A stretch of DNA of 64,000 bases, taken from NCBI GenBank assembly GCA_935421135.1, contig OW285194.1, positions 2,192,501 through 2,256,500 of the forward strand, in the 5' to 3' direction. The position numbers and the translations under genes are program-made. Below the pieces are notes generated by a model that did no database searches, was not told where the DNA came from, and saw only the letters and a list, made by a program, of their open reading frames with translations. The number at the start of each line of letters is the position of its first letter. Position 1 is the stretch's first letter. This DNA is from Bugulina stolonifera. Lineage: Eukaryota; Bryozoa; Gymnolaemata; Cheilostomatida; Bugulidae. Positions 1 to 11,290 of this stretch are shown here, one piece after another.

Positions 1-395
1 ATGTGATTTGGAATTGCAGGACTGGCCAGTGGACAGGCACTGTACCACTTGCTGTTTATATGTGATTTACCACTGTGTCACTGTCACTAATTACCACATG
101 ACTAGTCTAGACCAAAGTGCGAATATTACTACATGCATACACCAGCTCTTTATCATAATTGCACAACATACAGTATACGCCCAGATACATAATGGCATGG
201 TTTGACATACATGGAATTCTCTGCTTGAAGACAAAGATGATGGCTTTGAAATGTAAGTATGTAAAGTTCTTTCAAGTTGTCTCTTGCTTGACTCACATTC
301 CTACTTGATTTGACTTGAGACTTGCATTGCACACTGACTTGACTGACTTGACTTGACTGATTGATTTGAAGTATGACTAGGACGCAGCTTTGGCT
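1..395. repeat. Truncated copy of hAT-like repeat (family of 55967-58174)
   Basis: The first ~85 bases match 56393-56475 (shared words such as GGACTGGCCAGTGGACA). Bases ~284-395 match the TTGACTTG-rich right end of the element at 55967-58174, ending in a variant of TTGATTTGAAGTATGA. This copy lacks the foldback and inner hAT insertion seen in the other copy, so it works as an empty-site comparison. Its left end lies outside the window. Confidence 0.6.
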
Positions 396-559
396 TTCAG
401 TGTTTGAAACAGGTCACTGCATTAGGAGTCCGTTGTTATTTGATTTCCTGTCTGCGGTGCTTTGGTAATGAACTGTTTATTTCTGCACGATTGTTGCGGA
501 GTATTTTGTAAACGCTCAAAGAAGTTTCCAGAAGCAGTCTTGTCAAGATAAGAGAGCGG

Positions 560-865
560 TTGCCTAACGCATGTTGGTGTGATGAACTCTGTATTGTTGT
601 GACCTCCTTTTTCTGTGTAGAAATGCTAAGGGACATGATTTTATACATTATCCTTCAATTAAGAGACATTCTGCAAACTCCAGAAAGGATGCTTAGAGCT
701 ACAATGTTGGATGAGGGGAGAAAAAGTGTACTTTTTCAAGAAGCTGACTTGGAGTACATCGAATGTACCTTTCTCCGAAGAGCTTATGGCATCGAAGGCC
801 TTTTGAGACTTTCCTTTCTAAAAAGATGCCAGAGGCAACCAGAAATAAGTTTTTCTTCGTTCTGA
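560..865 (+). CDS. Unassigned open frame, possible terminal exon
   Basis: About 100 codons are open, ending in TGA. An acceptor-like TTTCTGTGTAG lies inside at ~610-620, after which ~80 codons remain open (Glu/Leu/Arg-rich, helical in character). I recognise no family. No partner exon was found and the frame could be chance in this AT-rich sequence or part of an old repeat. Low confidence that it is a gene. Confidence 0.2.
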   Translation: MPNACWCDELCIVVTSFFCVEMLRDMILYIILQLRDILQTPERMLRATMLDEGRKSVLFQEADLEYIECTFLRRAYGIEGLLRLSFLKRCQRQPEISFSSF

Positions 866-1246
866 CTGGAATGTTCAGCCTGTGGTGAAAAATTTTACTT
901 TTTGGAACTTGTAGTTAATTTCAAGCTGTGATAAGATGGTGTGTCCATTGGAAGTGAGAACCTCATGGATATTGAGGTGATGAGCAATGCTGCAGTTCTG
1001 AAGATCTCCTAACCACTTAGGGGTATGCTTGCTATGATGACCTATCCTATAGGTTCGAGTTGTTCTTGGATGCTTATCACTTCATAAGTGCAACCTTATC
1101 TTAGTTGCTCTGTTGGTTCCATGAGGAACCTAGGCTGAAAGATTCTTAGTTAGTGAGCACCAACAGGTTACACATTATATATGATTATATTATACAAGTG
1201 TCTTTATTGTCATCCAAGATAGAATTAACTACTAAAATTGTACACT

Positions 1247-1865
1247 GTATTTACATTACACCAACTTTAACACCACTCTGGCACTCCGGCAAAGCTGGTG
1301 TAGTGTAAACACAAAAATCGAAGTTGGTGTTTGAAATGCCCAATGTTGGAGTTGGAGTTGGAGCAACCCAACAGTGCTGCATTACTCCGACAAGTTGGCG
1401 TGTATTGTGCAATCAGAAAGCAGTATTTTAATTATAGCTAGTATTTGTTTTGCAAATCTATAATTGAATCTGGATTATTGATGAGAAACCTAAAACCGCA
1501 TTATGGGAAAACATTAGTCTAGCATTAGCTATCAGAAATTATACTTCAAATTACAAAGTTGTAATTTGAAGTATGATTTCTGATAGTGATAGCTAAGGTT
1601 ATCACTATCAGCTATTTTTCAAATCTAGGATTGGCCGTTGATCATAGATGATAAATCCAAAGCCTTTAATGCTTATTTACTATAATCAAAGTAAATATAC
1701 ACTACTTGTACAAGCATGCTTTGTTGTTGTGAATGCTGGTGGTTAATTAATCGTGTGGTCAACCACTAGTTGGCATAGTGTAAGCACATGCATGTAGATG
1801 GAGTTTTGAGTTGGTGTTCAATGTTGGAGTTGGTGGTGGTGTCGGAGTTGGTGTAGTGTGAACTC
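1247..1865. repeat. MITE-like repeat with GTTGGAGTTGGTGTAGTG-type motifs
   Basis: The left end has ACACCAACT-type words and the right end has AGTTGGTGTAGTGT, an inverted relationship. Internal copies of the GTTGGAGTTGG motif occur near 1340-1360 and 1815-1855. There is no ORF. The boundaries are approximate and no target duplication was identified. Confidence 0.4.
1531..1584. repeat. Hairpin, 24-bp arms
   Basis: Arms 1531-1554 and 1561-1584 are reverse complements with one mismatch and a 6-nt loop. A second small hairpin (TATCACTATC type) follows directly. Confidence 0.7.
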
Positions 1866-3379
1866 ACTTTAGCGGTAAAAGATTCTCCACTTATGTTGTA
1901 TATACCAAATTTAGTTATAGTTACATCTGGAGAGGGCCGGAAGGTGGCCAAAGTTTACATAACAGCCCAAGCAAACATAATAATTGGAACCCATGTCCGG
2001 TAAAATGTTGGCAACACGGGTTGAATATAAAAGTACAATCTAGGTACACACGATGAGTTACACATAAAAATTGCACATTTATTCTGCCCACAGCCTTATA
2101 CACAGATTCAAGTACAAAAATGGTATTATTATTAGATTTACGCAGTAGCTCTATATATACGTGTAATGTTTTATTGTCTGGATCACCACGCAGAGGGGCC
2201 GGAGGATCCTTTGCACTATTTGCTGGTGGAGGCAATTTTGTCCCTTATCAAGTCTATTTCTATTTCCTTATCAAGTCTATTTCTATTTTCTTTGTTATTT
2301 TGCTCTTCTTGGGTGCAGTTTCTAAGTGCAGGGGTTTTGGGGTGCGAGCAGCACCAGTGCTGCTCACTCCAATAGCCTTGAGGAATTCTGGGAAAAAAAC
2401 GGCACTCTTTAGGATTAGCCCCTCCATATTGTAGCTTAAATTAAAACCTCCACTATTTTAGCAATATATCGGAACACGCAGGTTAAAATATTTCTGCTCG
2501 GTGGAAACTAAGTTCAACTAAATGTTTCCTATACGTACGAGCGCCTGAGAGGCTTGACTTGAATTAATTTATGGTTTAGGATGCACACGATAGCTTGACT
2601 GTTCATTTAATTTATTTACCTCGTGTTTATAATAAGGATTGAACTTCTCCCACAGTGCTGGTCTTTTGTTGGATTAATTTAAACAACATAGCTATACAGC
2701 TTTCGTCCATTTTGCGGTCAGTGGAATATAGCACAAATTTAAATTAAATTATTAAATTAATTTTAATTTATTTAACGGTTTTATTTTATTATCCTAAAAG
2801 CTAAACTCAACTGCTAGCACCTTGTCAAAGCATCTAAGTCAGCTGTAGCCAATCAGCACTCGATTCGCAGTTTGTAACGTTAAAAATTTATAGCATGCAA
2901 TAAACTTGCGAATTCGCAAAAGTGCAGCATCAGAAATCGCAAAACGCAAAATATATGCGATTCGCATATATTTTGCGTCCGTGTAGCATACCCTTAACTG
3001 TGCTTGGCCCAGTATGTATCTGAGAAAGCAAGCCTTAGGCAGTAAGTATAGTCCTGTGTTTTATACCGTGTGGTTGGTTCAATGAACTGTGTCTGTGTTT
3101 TTTAATGTAGGTACATGGATTACTTTTATCTGTGTCATTTTATGCGGGTAATCTAATGTACTTTTAATATTGCTTTATGTACTGTATGAACATTTGAAGT
3201 GTTGTTGGTAAACTTTTAACTTATACATGCAATTTCAGAGCAAGAGGCCAACAATAATTACAGTGTGGCACAAATAAACTATTTTATAAATGCTACACCC
3301 GTTGATTATCCAAACCTTTCTGGAGGAACCCAGTATACTTTCCACTAAGATAGAACATGAAGCACTTTCATGACTGATT
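1866..3379. other. Stretch without recognised gene
   Basis: No supported exon was found. It holds a short direct duplication around CTTATCAAGTCTATTTC (2256-2285), a small palindrome at 2944-2978, and AT-rich sequence. The short frames at 1921-2434 on both strands overlap each other and lack support. Confidence 0.5.
2944..2978. repeat. Perfect 17-bp-arm palindrome
   Basis: ACGCAAAATATATGCGA is followed by one T and its exact reverse complement. It could form a tight hairpin; function is unknown. Confidence 0.75.
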
Positions 3380-3539
3380 CTAAGCATTGACTTGGGCCTA
3401 TCGGGCCGTACACAATAAATAATCACAAGTACTGTTCACTCTACATTGTACATGTAACGAGGAACACTAGTCTTGTCGACCACTCCTAGGCTCTTCCCAC
3501 ACTGATACCATCAGTACCCGTGTGACCCCAAAAATTACA
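3380..3539 (+). mobile_element. LTR fragment, family B (plus orientation)
   Basis: The reverse complement begins TGTAATTTTTGGGG and continues with words shared with the LTR starts at 11973, 14519 and 54925 (GGTACTGATGG, GGAAGAGCCTAGGAGTGG, TAGAGTGAACAG). The LTR edge at 3539 is followed by ATAC, the flank typical of this LTR group. It directly abuts the 5' splice site of the exon at 3548-3622. The inner end is eroded. Confidence 0.65.
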
Positions 3540-3547
3540 ATACTTGC

Positions 3548-3622
3548 CTTCGTAAGAGTTTGATATCTTCAGCTATTTTCTCATCATCAGAAGACTTCAG
3601 TTTTTCTCTATTTTCAATTGCA
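3548..3622 (-). CDS. Gene X, domain-copy-2 trailing exon (SAIENREKLK-type)
   Basis: A 75-bp exon on the minus strand. The acceptor is TATTTCCAG at 3623-3631. The entry phase is 2 and encodes A-I-E-N-R-E-K-L-K-S-S-D-D-E and so on to L-L-R-R. The matching exon in copy 1 (20270-20341) has the same phase in and out and begins A-I-D-S. The donor reads AAG|GCAAGT, the consensus of the minor GC-AG intron class, and lies only 8 nt from an inserted LTR. The next exon downstream, which should match 20003-20123, was not found. The gene may therefore be truncated here or continue beyond the LTR. Confidence 0.6.
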
Positions 3623-3962
3623 CTGGAAATACATAATATTGAATGAGAGTCACCATGATTTTGTGTATTGAAACAAAACACATATTTTACATTGATATTA
3701 TTTTGAACATCGACAATTTAGAACACTTGAATGGCACAATTGGTCAATTTCTAAATAACCACAATCTAATGTGAAACAGATACTCAGCTGGCATTGTTAA
3801 CTAAAGCTTCACAAAGTGATAAATTGTGGCGCTTCAAGATTACACATACATGTATATAATAATTGTAACTGATTAGTAAAGAAAACGTAGTTACATCCAG
3901 TACATGCATATTATCTCAAGTAATATTTATTTGAATAATACATGTTAATTACATGTACGTAC

Positions 3963-4033
3963 TCTGTGCATGTTGTTATAGCTTTTTGATATTCGTCGTA
4001 CCCTAGTTTAGGTTTCAACCACTCTTTCTGCGT
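3963..4033 (-). CDS. Gene X, domain-copy-2 exon (KEWLKPKLGYDEYQKA)
   Basis: The 71-bp exon has an acceptor GATATTTCAG and donor GA|GTACGT. It encodes T-Q-K-E-W-L-K-P-K-L-G-Y-D-E-Y-Q-K-A. The copy-1 exon at 20803-20873 is also exactly 71 bp, in the same phase, and encodes V-W-E-E-F-L-N-P-K-L-G-N-D-E-F-Q-R. Matching length, phase and residues make this a real, duplicated exon. The upstream intron to 8763 is 4.7 kb and is mostly filled by the Polinton-like relic. Confidence 0.7.
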
Positions 4034-5752
4034 CTGAAATATCAAAAACACAATTATTGAACTGTTGACTTCATCACAGCTTAATACTCTGTCATCTGTT
4101 GTGTAAAGCTATAATTATAATGAAAGGATAACAATAGTATGATCACTGCAGATCTACACAGACACATCCTTAACCCCGGCACATTTTAGCCCTAGATCCA
4201 TAAAGTCCCCGGGCGCGTACCCACCCGTCCATCTTATCAATCAAAACCTATCTCGAGGACCCAGTCAATGTGTGAAGCCCTAGAACCTACTCTCTCCATT
4301 ACGGGTAGGGTTACCAAAAACGAGTCGCCTATTTTCTACAAACCCGGCTAGAGAGTAAAACCCAAACCCCATCACGCCCCGCCCACCGCTCGGACGAGGG
4401 ATCGCACACTACGCACGCGCCTCCTGCGCACTACCCCACGACCCCTACTCGTCCTTTGTCTTCACCCACCCATCCTGTCCTCCTCTGCGCTGAGCCCCCA
4501 CCCACTGGAGACCATTACCTGGGTGCTCGGCCGCGGCCTGACAGCGCGAGTCCCCCGTCCTCCCTCAACGACCGCTCAACCGGTGCCTTTGCCGTAGCCT
4601 CGGTGGGGTCGACTGCCGGCTACCTCGGACAAACAAGTTATAGAAGCAAAAGCTGTCGTGCGGGAGGCTCGTGTCGAGCGTAAATGCCGCCGACGTTGTC
4701 CGTGTAGAGTTTGCGGCGTTGACTATACTACAAAAATAAACTTACTGGATAGTGTCTCGAACTAGCTGTCGGCTTCGTCATCGGGGACTGCTAGAAGCGC
4801 ATCGTGGGCGTGCGATGTCACTCCTGCCTATGAATGACGGTAGGAGTAAAGACGGGGGCTGATAAAGGGGCTAGTGTGAGCAGAAGTTGCGCTAGCTCCG
4901 TCTACTCATCTAGTTTGCAGAGGTGAATGGTTTCTAATGCACAAAATAGTGTTTCATTGCCCGGTTTTAAGGTTACAACCGGCAAACCCTCCGTTCAGAC
5001 AATGGAGAACCATTACAAGAGAGAGTAAACAGGAAAATGTAGTACAAGTGTATGTACAAAGGTTATGATACAACGTATGTTACTCTCCAGTTTACTGGAT
5101 GAAGTAGTCGCAACTCTGAGAGGTTGTCACTAGCATTCTATAGGGCTTGTACTCACCCCATCCTCGTCAACCTTCCGCTTGCCATAGAGGTGGGTGAGTC
5201 CAGTCTTGAGCTGGGTGTAGCTATAGGTTTGGTTTCTCATCCTGATAGAACCCCGGTTGTCTGCTCTCAGTGAATCTCTTGTCCTGAGCACAGAGAGAAA
5301 CTCCTCTTTGGTTAGGGTCCTTCTTCTTTTTAGTCCTTTGCTACCATACTTGCATCAGTGAACCACCAATAGTACGTCTTTTAGTTGAGCGCATTGACAC
5401 CCTTTCCCCGAAAGACCGGGAGTTTCCGTCTGGTATTGCTGCACCCTCTCACAACATTCTCTCATCTCCTACTCTCGCAAAGCCTTGACTCTCTAGTCTC
5501 TTCCGGGATAACCTGTGGGCATATCCCCATCAAACAGTACAGGTAGAGAGCGTTGGCATCAACCCCCAGGATAGATCTTCAAGGTTTTGCGGACGTCCCA
5601 TGCGTCTTCTCTTGAATATGAGTCACTCCAACCTCAAGATATTTGTGAAAGACAATGCTTGGTCCTCCCACGATATTCTCGCGTAGAGCATGATACAGAC
5701 TTTTGCTCTCCTAATCGAACAGGCAGACGGGTTGCGAGTTGCGAAGTTCGTC

Positions 5753-6791
5753 TTAGAGAGACATTAACCTATGCAGCAGAGAAGCGGCTTGTGGAGAAGA
5801 GTAGGCGTAAGATCGGGCCTCCACCTCCGTAAACAACCATCTGATGGCCAAGCTCGGAAGCGAGAGTGCAGATTTCAACATATCAATACCCTTTTGATGA
5901 TAGATAGAGCTCTGACATGCATTGGCCACAATGAATAGAGCCACATCGAGGTTGTTGCACCAGATGAGAAAATTCCTAAACGTTTGCATGTTATCTCTTT
6001 CTCACACAAGCTGGCAGTGGTGATAATCTTGCTCGCTCAATTCTTGCTGAGTCAGTGTGTTGAAAAAAACTCTCTCAGGGAGGGAGTCCATAATGATCCA
6101 ACCTTCTCAGGGAATCTACCCAGCCGTAAGGAAAGAAACCCTTACTCTTTGACACCCTAAACGCCTTCAAGTATTTGGAGTAGTTGATGCCTGGTGCGAT
6201 AAAGTTGCATATGTCAAGGAATCTAAAACGTCTACTCTCCACGCAGGACATACTGTTAACACGCTTGACGATGTACCGGGAACGCATCTTGTGGGTAAGA
6301 GTAGGCATAAGGTCGGGCCTCCACCTTCATAAACAACCATCTGATAGCCAAGCCCTAAAGTGAGATTGCAGATTTCAGCATATCAATACCATTTTGACGA
6401 TCGAGCTCTGACGTGAAATGGCCTCGATGAAAGGTCTCACGTTGAGGTTATTGTACCAGATGAGAGAATTCCTGTTCTCTCTTCCCCACACGAGTTAACA
6501 GTGGAGACAATCCTGTTCACTCAGAGTCAGCATGTTGAAGAAACTCTCCTGGTGAAGAAGACAGCTATGATCTAGTTTCCCTAGAGAATCCACTCAGTTG
6601 TAATGAAAGCAACTCTTACTCTCTGACACACCAAACGCCTTCAAGTATTTGGAGTAGTTAAAGCCTGGTGCGACAAAGTTGCATATGTCAAGGAACCTGA
6701 AACGTCTACTCTCTACACAGGTTATGCTGTTAACACCCTTGACGATGAAGACGAAGTCCTCTCTCTCCTCCTCCTGTAAAGAGCGTAGCAC
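5753..6791 (-). pseudogene. Decayed protein-primed DNA polymerase B fragments, tandemly duplicated
   Basis: Reading the minus strand, a segment with F-L-D-I-C-N-F-x-A-P-G-x-N-Y-S-K-Y-L-K-A-F appears twice (near 6640-6720 and 6165-6250). Each copy is followed by a diverged continuation containing N-N-L-D-V and Y-H-Q-K-G-I-D-M-L-K-S-A-like text (5753-5989 for one copy, a more broken version at 6350-6560 for the other). These blocks match what I recall of the DNA_pol_B_2 polymerases of Polintons and related animal elements. Frames are broken by stops and shifts, the polymerase palm is not seen, and there is no intact gene. The ~490-bp unit was duplicated before decay. Confidence 0.6.
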
Positions 6792-7061
6792 TGGTCCCTT
6801 TAGTATATATTACGTCATACTTTTATGATTTGAAGCCCACCACCGGGACGCTGGAGATGTGCTGTTCAAACTCACCTTCCAATCCGGAAAGACTGGACTT
6901 CAGACTGCAAGTCGAGGCTTTAGAGAACTTGTCGTCTGCAAAGGCTTCTTCTCTCTCTGCTGGATCCGCAAGGAAGGTAGAGAAATGCTTGCGCACATCT
7001 CGGAATCTTTCTTCGAACAAATCTACTGCTGCGTCAGCAACCTTGGTTATATAATATGATG

Positions 7062-7268
7062 TATTTTTAGCAAGAAATTTGTTTTTGAGCAGTCAGAGAC
7101 TTGTTTCAAACCTATGAAAATACAAGTCTCTGACTGGAGTTTGAACCCGGGGCCTCTACGGCACCTAATCGCCTAGCACAGTGAACAGAACATGTTACCC
7201 CCTACACCAGCTCAGCAAAATGTTCTGTTCACTGTGCTAGGCGATTAGGGGCCGTAGAGGCCCCGCGT
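7062..7268. mobile_element. tRNA-like foldback element, copy 1 (right arm truncated)
   Basis: The left arm holds GAGCAGTCAGAGACTTGTTT, then the tRNA-like block in reverse. The right arm repeats the tRNA-like block forward (CACTGTGCTAGGCGATTAGG, then a GTAGAGGCC word) and stops soon after. It is the same family as 31305-31681 and 56775-57231. It is inserted inside the Polinton-like relic. Confidence 0.65.
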
Positions 7269-8762
7269 TCTATGATTGCGTTATTCTGGACACTGTCCTT
7301 AGCGAGCGTTTCCTCCCGGTGCATGCATATTTTGTTTCTTGTATTTTCCATTGCTTCATTGTATATCATTGCCCTCAAACATATTAGCAATTAAACCATT
7401 GTGTGTCATCACTCTCACTCATATTTTCCATTGATTCGTTGCATATCATTACTCTCAAACGTATCAGTAATTAGACCATTGTATATCGTTACTTTCATCA
7501 CGAAACCTACCTAATGTTTATTTTTTACCACTACGCTCCGCGTTGTTATAGTTTGTTGTTTTCCATTAGTGTTGTGCACTGACGTTCACCCTCTTGTAAG
7601 GAGACTCGGTGTTTGGAGCGGAGGGTTTTCCTGTTGTAGCCTTAAAATCGGGGAAAAATTCACGCTCATCTATTACATCCTTTTCTAATATGTACTCGGA
7701 TTAGTGTTGTACACCTTTGTCCACCCTCTTGTAAGGAGCCTCCGTACCGGGAACGTAGGGCTTCCCGGTTGTAGCCATGAAACTAAAGATAAGATCGCAC
7801 ACCTTTGTCAGACGTTACCCATCCGACCGTCTAAACCAGCACAACATCCACACGCGCACGCCTCTATCATTCGGGTGCCCGAGGTAGCCGGCAGTCGAGC
7901 CCATGGATGGACTGAAACTGCAGCAACAGCGCCGGTGGGGGTGGTAGACGGGGTAGCCGGGGGACTAGCGCTGTTGGGCCGTGGTCGGGCGCCCAGGCGA
8001 TGGTCACCGTCGGGCGAGGGCCCAGTGGGGAAGAGAAGGACGGGACGAGTGGATGGGGAGACGGGTGGGTGGAAAGGAAGGACGGTGGAGATCGCGGGTC
8101 AAGGGCCATGCGCGTAGCACGCGACCCCCACTTGAGCAGTGGGCGGAGTGTTGTGAGGTTTGGGGTTTGCTCTTTAGCTGGGGTTCTAGGAAATAGCCGG
8201 GTGTTTTTTGGCTACCTCACCTGCAATAGAAGGGGTTTGGTTCTAGGGCTTTGAACATAGACCGGGTTCTTGGGGTAGGATTTGATTGATAGAACGGGTG
8301 GGTACGTACCCCGCCCAGAGATTTTATGAATTTAGGGCTAAATTGTACCGGGGTTAGGAACGTGTCTGTGTAGATCTACACTGACTATTATAGTACTAAC
8401 AACCCCTACGATAGGGACATCCAAAATGAACCTGTATCCTATTGGCTTGGACAAGCAGCTTGTAAAAAAATTGGGTGTCATTACTAAGGAGCTGTGATAA
8501 TAGGCCGCATACTGTGTACACCTTAATTTATGTTGCTTGAGAAATGCATATTATGATGCATGTACCTCTACTTGATTTTATTATAATACCAACTTCAAAA
8601 ATTACAGGCAGAAAATACAACCATTAATATAAATCATGCTGCCTGAACATGTACTTACCCTAATGTCTACCTCTGTTTATGCTTTTACCAAAACGAGGTG
8701 CAAAATAATAGGTTCTAGTGTACGTTGTGCAGGATGTTACAACTATTTCTTGGCTAAATTAC

Positions 8763-9547
8763 CTTTTCACTTGGATGAAGAGGGAAGAAGCGCATGTCCT
8801 TCATGACAAAGTTTGCAAAATCTTCGTACGCTGGGCAAAACTCCTCTTCCATTGCTAGATCAGGAAATCTGAGCATGTCATGTGGCACCATGCTTCCAAA
8901 TTTCTGAATTTTTTCCAACTTGCTGATCAACTCGCCATCATTCACTAGGACATTAAATATTTTTATTTTCTCCTCCAAGCTGTTCTTTCCTTGAGCAAGG
9001 AGTGTTGAGATGAGCCCAGTTGTCAAAGTCTTCAATACTGCACTTGCAGAGGCACATTCTGGTGATCTAAGATATGCTCTGATATCTGCAACAAGATCAT
9101 AGACGTCTCCGCACAGAAACACGTCCCCAATATAATCACCGAATTCATCCATAAACTCAGAGCAGAAGTTTGCAAAGGTAGTGTCCTCAATAGCCTCTAG
9201 CTCAAGGGCATGGTTTGGAGGAATCTTAGTTAGATATGCCTTAATTGTAGTATGCCACAGTGCCTGTTTCAGGTCAGAAGGATTGAAAGCTGAAAAACCA
9301 TTGAACTTGGAAAATAGTTGAATGATTGCAGTGACCATTTCCTGTGTTTGGTCATCAAACTCTTCGTACTTCATTCCGAAAATTCCCTGAATGTTATTCA
9401 GAAGAGCTGCTATGTTGTATTTGGATTTCCTACACAATTGAATTGCCAATGCTTGGTTGAGAAGTAACTCAGTGTTGGTCAAGGTGAGTACGACCGATAA
9501 AATGTCTGTTTGCAAATCATTCCATTTTGGTTCATCAGCTGGTTTGC
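8763..9547 (-). CDS. Gene X, main exon of uncharacterised domain copy 2
   Basis: The 785-bp exon has acceptor ATATTGTAG and donor GAAAAG|GTAATT. It is open for ~261 codons in the phase (1 in, 0 out) required by its neighbours. The product is a mostly helical, acidic segment containing I-F-G-M-K-Y-E-E-F-D, Q-L-F-S-K-F-N-G, Q-A-L-W-H-T-T-I and E-F-G-D-Y-I. The same words occur in the exon at 21202-21986, roughly two thirds identical by eye. I do not recognise the family: no catalytic motif, signal peptide or membrane segment is visible. The upstream neighbour is the 34-bp exon at 13906-13939 and the downstream neighbour is 3963-4033. The segment's function is unknown. Its pairing with an ankyrin array suggests a scaffold or sensor protein, which is inference only. 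Confidence 0.75.
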
Positions 9548-10009
9548 CTACAATATAATAAGCTTATAAGAATACACATCTGTCTATTTCTACACATGAA
9601 TATTCAAAGAGGGGGAGGGGGGTGGAGAGAGAGAGGCTGCAAGACTAGAAGCACTTGTGTGAGACCAAGTAAAGGAGAACTGCCTGTAAATGGAATGGTT
9701 AAATAGTGGACTATTACTATTATAGTCGATAAACTAACAAATTGGTGTGCCAAGCTAGTTTGTGCACCCAGGAAGGGTAGATTACCGTTAGACCTGTCAC
9801 AGCTATATAAACATGTCAGGAGGGAGGTGTTGCCCAACATCAATTTACAATGTGACTTCAGAGAAAGTTGTCAAGTGAAAGTTATTCTGAGTTAGATGAG
9901 AGATCTACGGAGCTAACAACTTTCATAGCACCATTAGGGAGATATTACAATGTACTTTGATAGGCTGCCATTTGTGATACCATCAGCACAATAGTTTTAC
10001 CAGGTGCAA

Positions 10010-11290
10010 GCACTGAAGGTATTAGAGGGACTAAAATAAGTGATATGTCAGATGGATGACATTTTGGTTCATGGTAGGGATATTAAGGAGCATGAGCAAA
10101 GGCTTAAAGACACGGATCAAATGAAACGCATATTAGAGAAACAATTGCTAGTTGAACTCATGGACGCATATGACGCATTTTGTGGAAACTGGACTTGTTC
10201 ATTTGCCACAGTGTGCTTTTAATACAGCCAATAAATAGCATCTTTGGCTTAGCTTAGACCTCTAAGCATTCATTAAATTTCTGAGGAGTTTTAATTTTAT
10301 ATTAGTGGACTTCATTCTACTTAACGCATGAAAGTTAGTCTGACAATCTAATAGAATGCAATATTATGTAGATAGAAAGTCAGGGTGAATTCCATCAATC
10401 TAGTCAAATTAGGCCTGGTACATGTAGTTCACCTAAAACTAAATGATAAAAATAAAATAATACACCCTCCTATTTAAAAAAAATCTACGAAATTTGGTGC
10501 ACGAATACAAAAAATCTTTTACCAAGCAGTTTGTACAGTCATTCAGCAACTGTTCAGAAAAAATTTCTTAAACATGTTCGACCCAATTTATAAAATTTTG
10601 GTTGTTCACCCTCGCTGAAAGTGATATTAGGTAGCTTAGAGAGGTGGGAATGAGAACGAATAAAGATGAATGTGTGTTTACAGTGGGGAAAGAAAAAGTT
10701 TTTAGGATGTATCCATTGATGGGAAAGGAATACATTCTGACCCCGAATTGTAGAGGCAAAAATGTGAGAAGCTTTCTGGGGATGGTACATGTAGGATACT
10801 TGGAAAATTCAGTGATACTCTGTCAGGATTATCAGAACCATTGAGGGAGTTATTAAAAAGAGGTATGGCCTTGTACGGAGAGAAGCACAAGAAAAAGCTT
10901 TTGAAGGAATTAAGGAGCATGTGACAGGTGCTAAGTTTGATTTAAACAAAGAAAAAAACAGAGATAACAGCGAACACCATCTCATTTGTGTTAGGGAGAG
11001 CACTACTACAGTGAGAAGGCAGGTCATGGAAACCAATAACATACTCATTGAGAGTAATTTCTAAGACAAAGGGTGGGTATGCTCAGCTAGAAAACAAGGC
11101 TTCAGCATTGGTGTAGGCCTGTAAAAAGTTTGAATGTTACTTGGTGGGTAGGGAATTTGTACTAGCAACAGATCATTGGTAGCGTTATTAGAGGAAGCAG
11201 CTGGTGCAGCTGGCAGTGTAAGTTCAAAGGTGTAAACTAAGAAAGTCAGGCTCAGATATACACACCAGGTAGTAAAACGCATATATAGCT
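10010..11290 (+). pseudogene. Decayed Ty3/gypsy pol (RT to RNase H)
   Basis: Plus-strand fragments appear in the order expected for Ty3/gypsy pol. A Q-M-D-D-I-L-V-H-G-R-D block (10,050s) resembles the RT active site with Tyr replaced by Gln or Met. Then come S-F-L-G-M-V and E-P-L-R-E-L-L-K (10,770-10,860), and Y-A-Q-L-E-N-K-A plus C-Y-L-V-G-R-E-F and A-T-D-H of the RNase H region (11,070-11,180). Stops and frameshifts separate all blocks. No integrase was identified and no flanking LTR pair was found. It shows that autonomous Ty3/gypsy elements have been present in this genome. Confidence 0.65.

Larger units (their letters stand above)
4136..8397 (-). mobile_element. Degenerate Polinton/Maverick-like element
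   Basis: The ends are inverted repeats (shared core GATCTACACAGACAC, then CCTAACCCCGG and TTTAGCCCTA), GC-rich over ~200 bp. The left terminus begins AGT and the right ends ACT. They are flanked by AACAAT (4130-4135) and AACAAC (8398-8403), a 6-bp target duplication with one mismatch. Six-bp duplications, AG.../...CT ends and a protein-primed DNA polymerase B are known Polinton hallmarks. Intact Polintons are usually 15-20 kb, so this copy is heavily deleted. It carries two decayed polymerase segments and a tRNA-like foldback insertion at 7062-7268. It sits in an intron of gene X. Confidence 0.6.

Noticed and set aside
7062..7268. Functional tRNA genes in the foldback arms
   Set aside because: Only the A and B boxes are tRNA-like; the acceptor stem and anticodon arm do not close, and the blocks are part of a dispersed repeat.
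7704..8254. Overlapping GC-rich frames of up to 137 codons
   Set aside because: They lie in the GC-rich inverted terminus of the Polinton-like relic and have counterparts in the other terminus.
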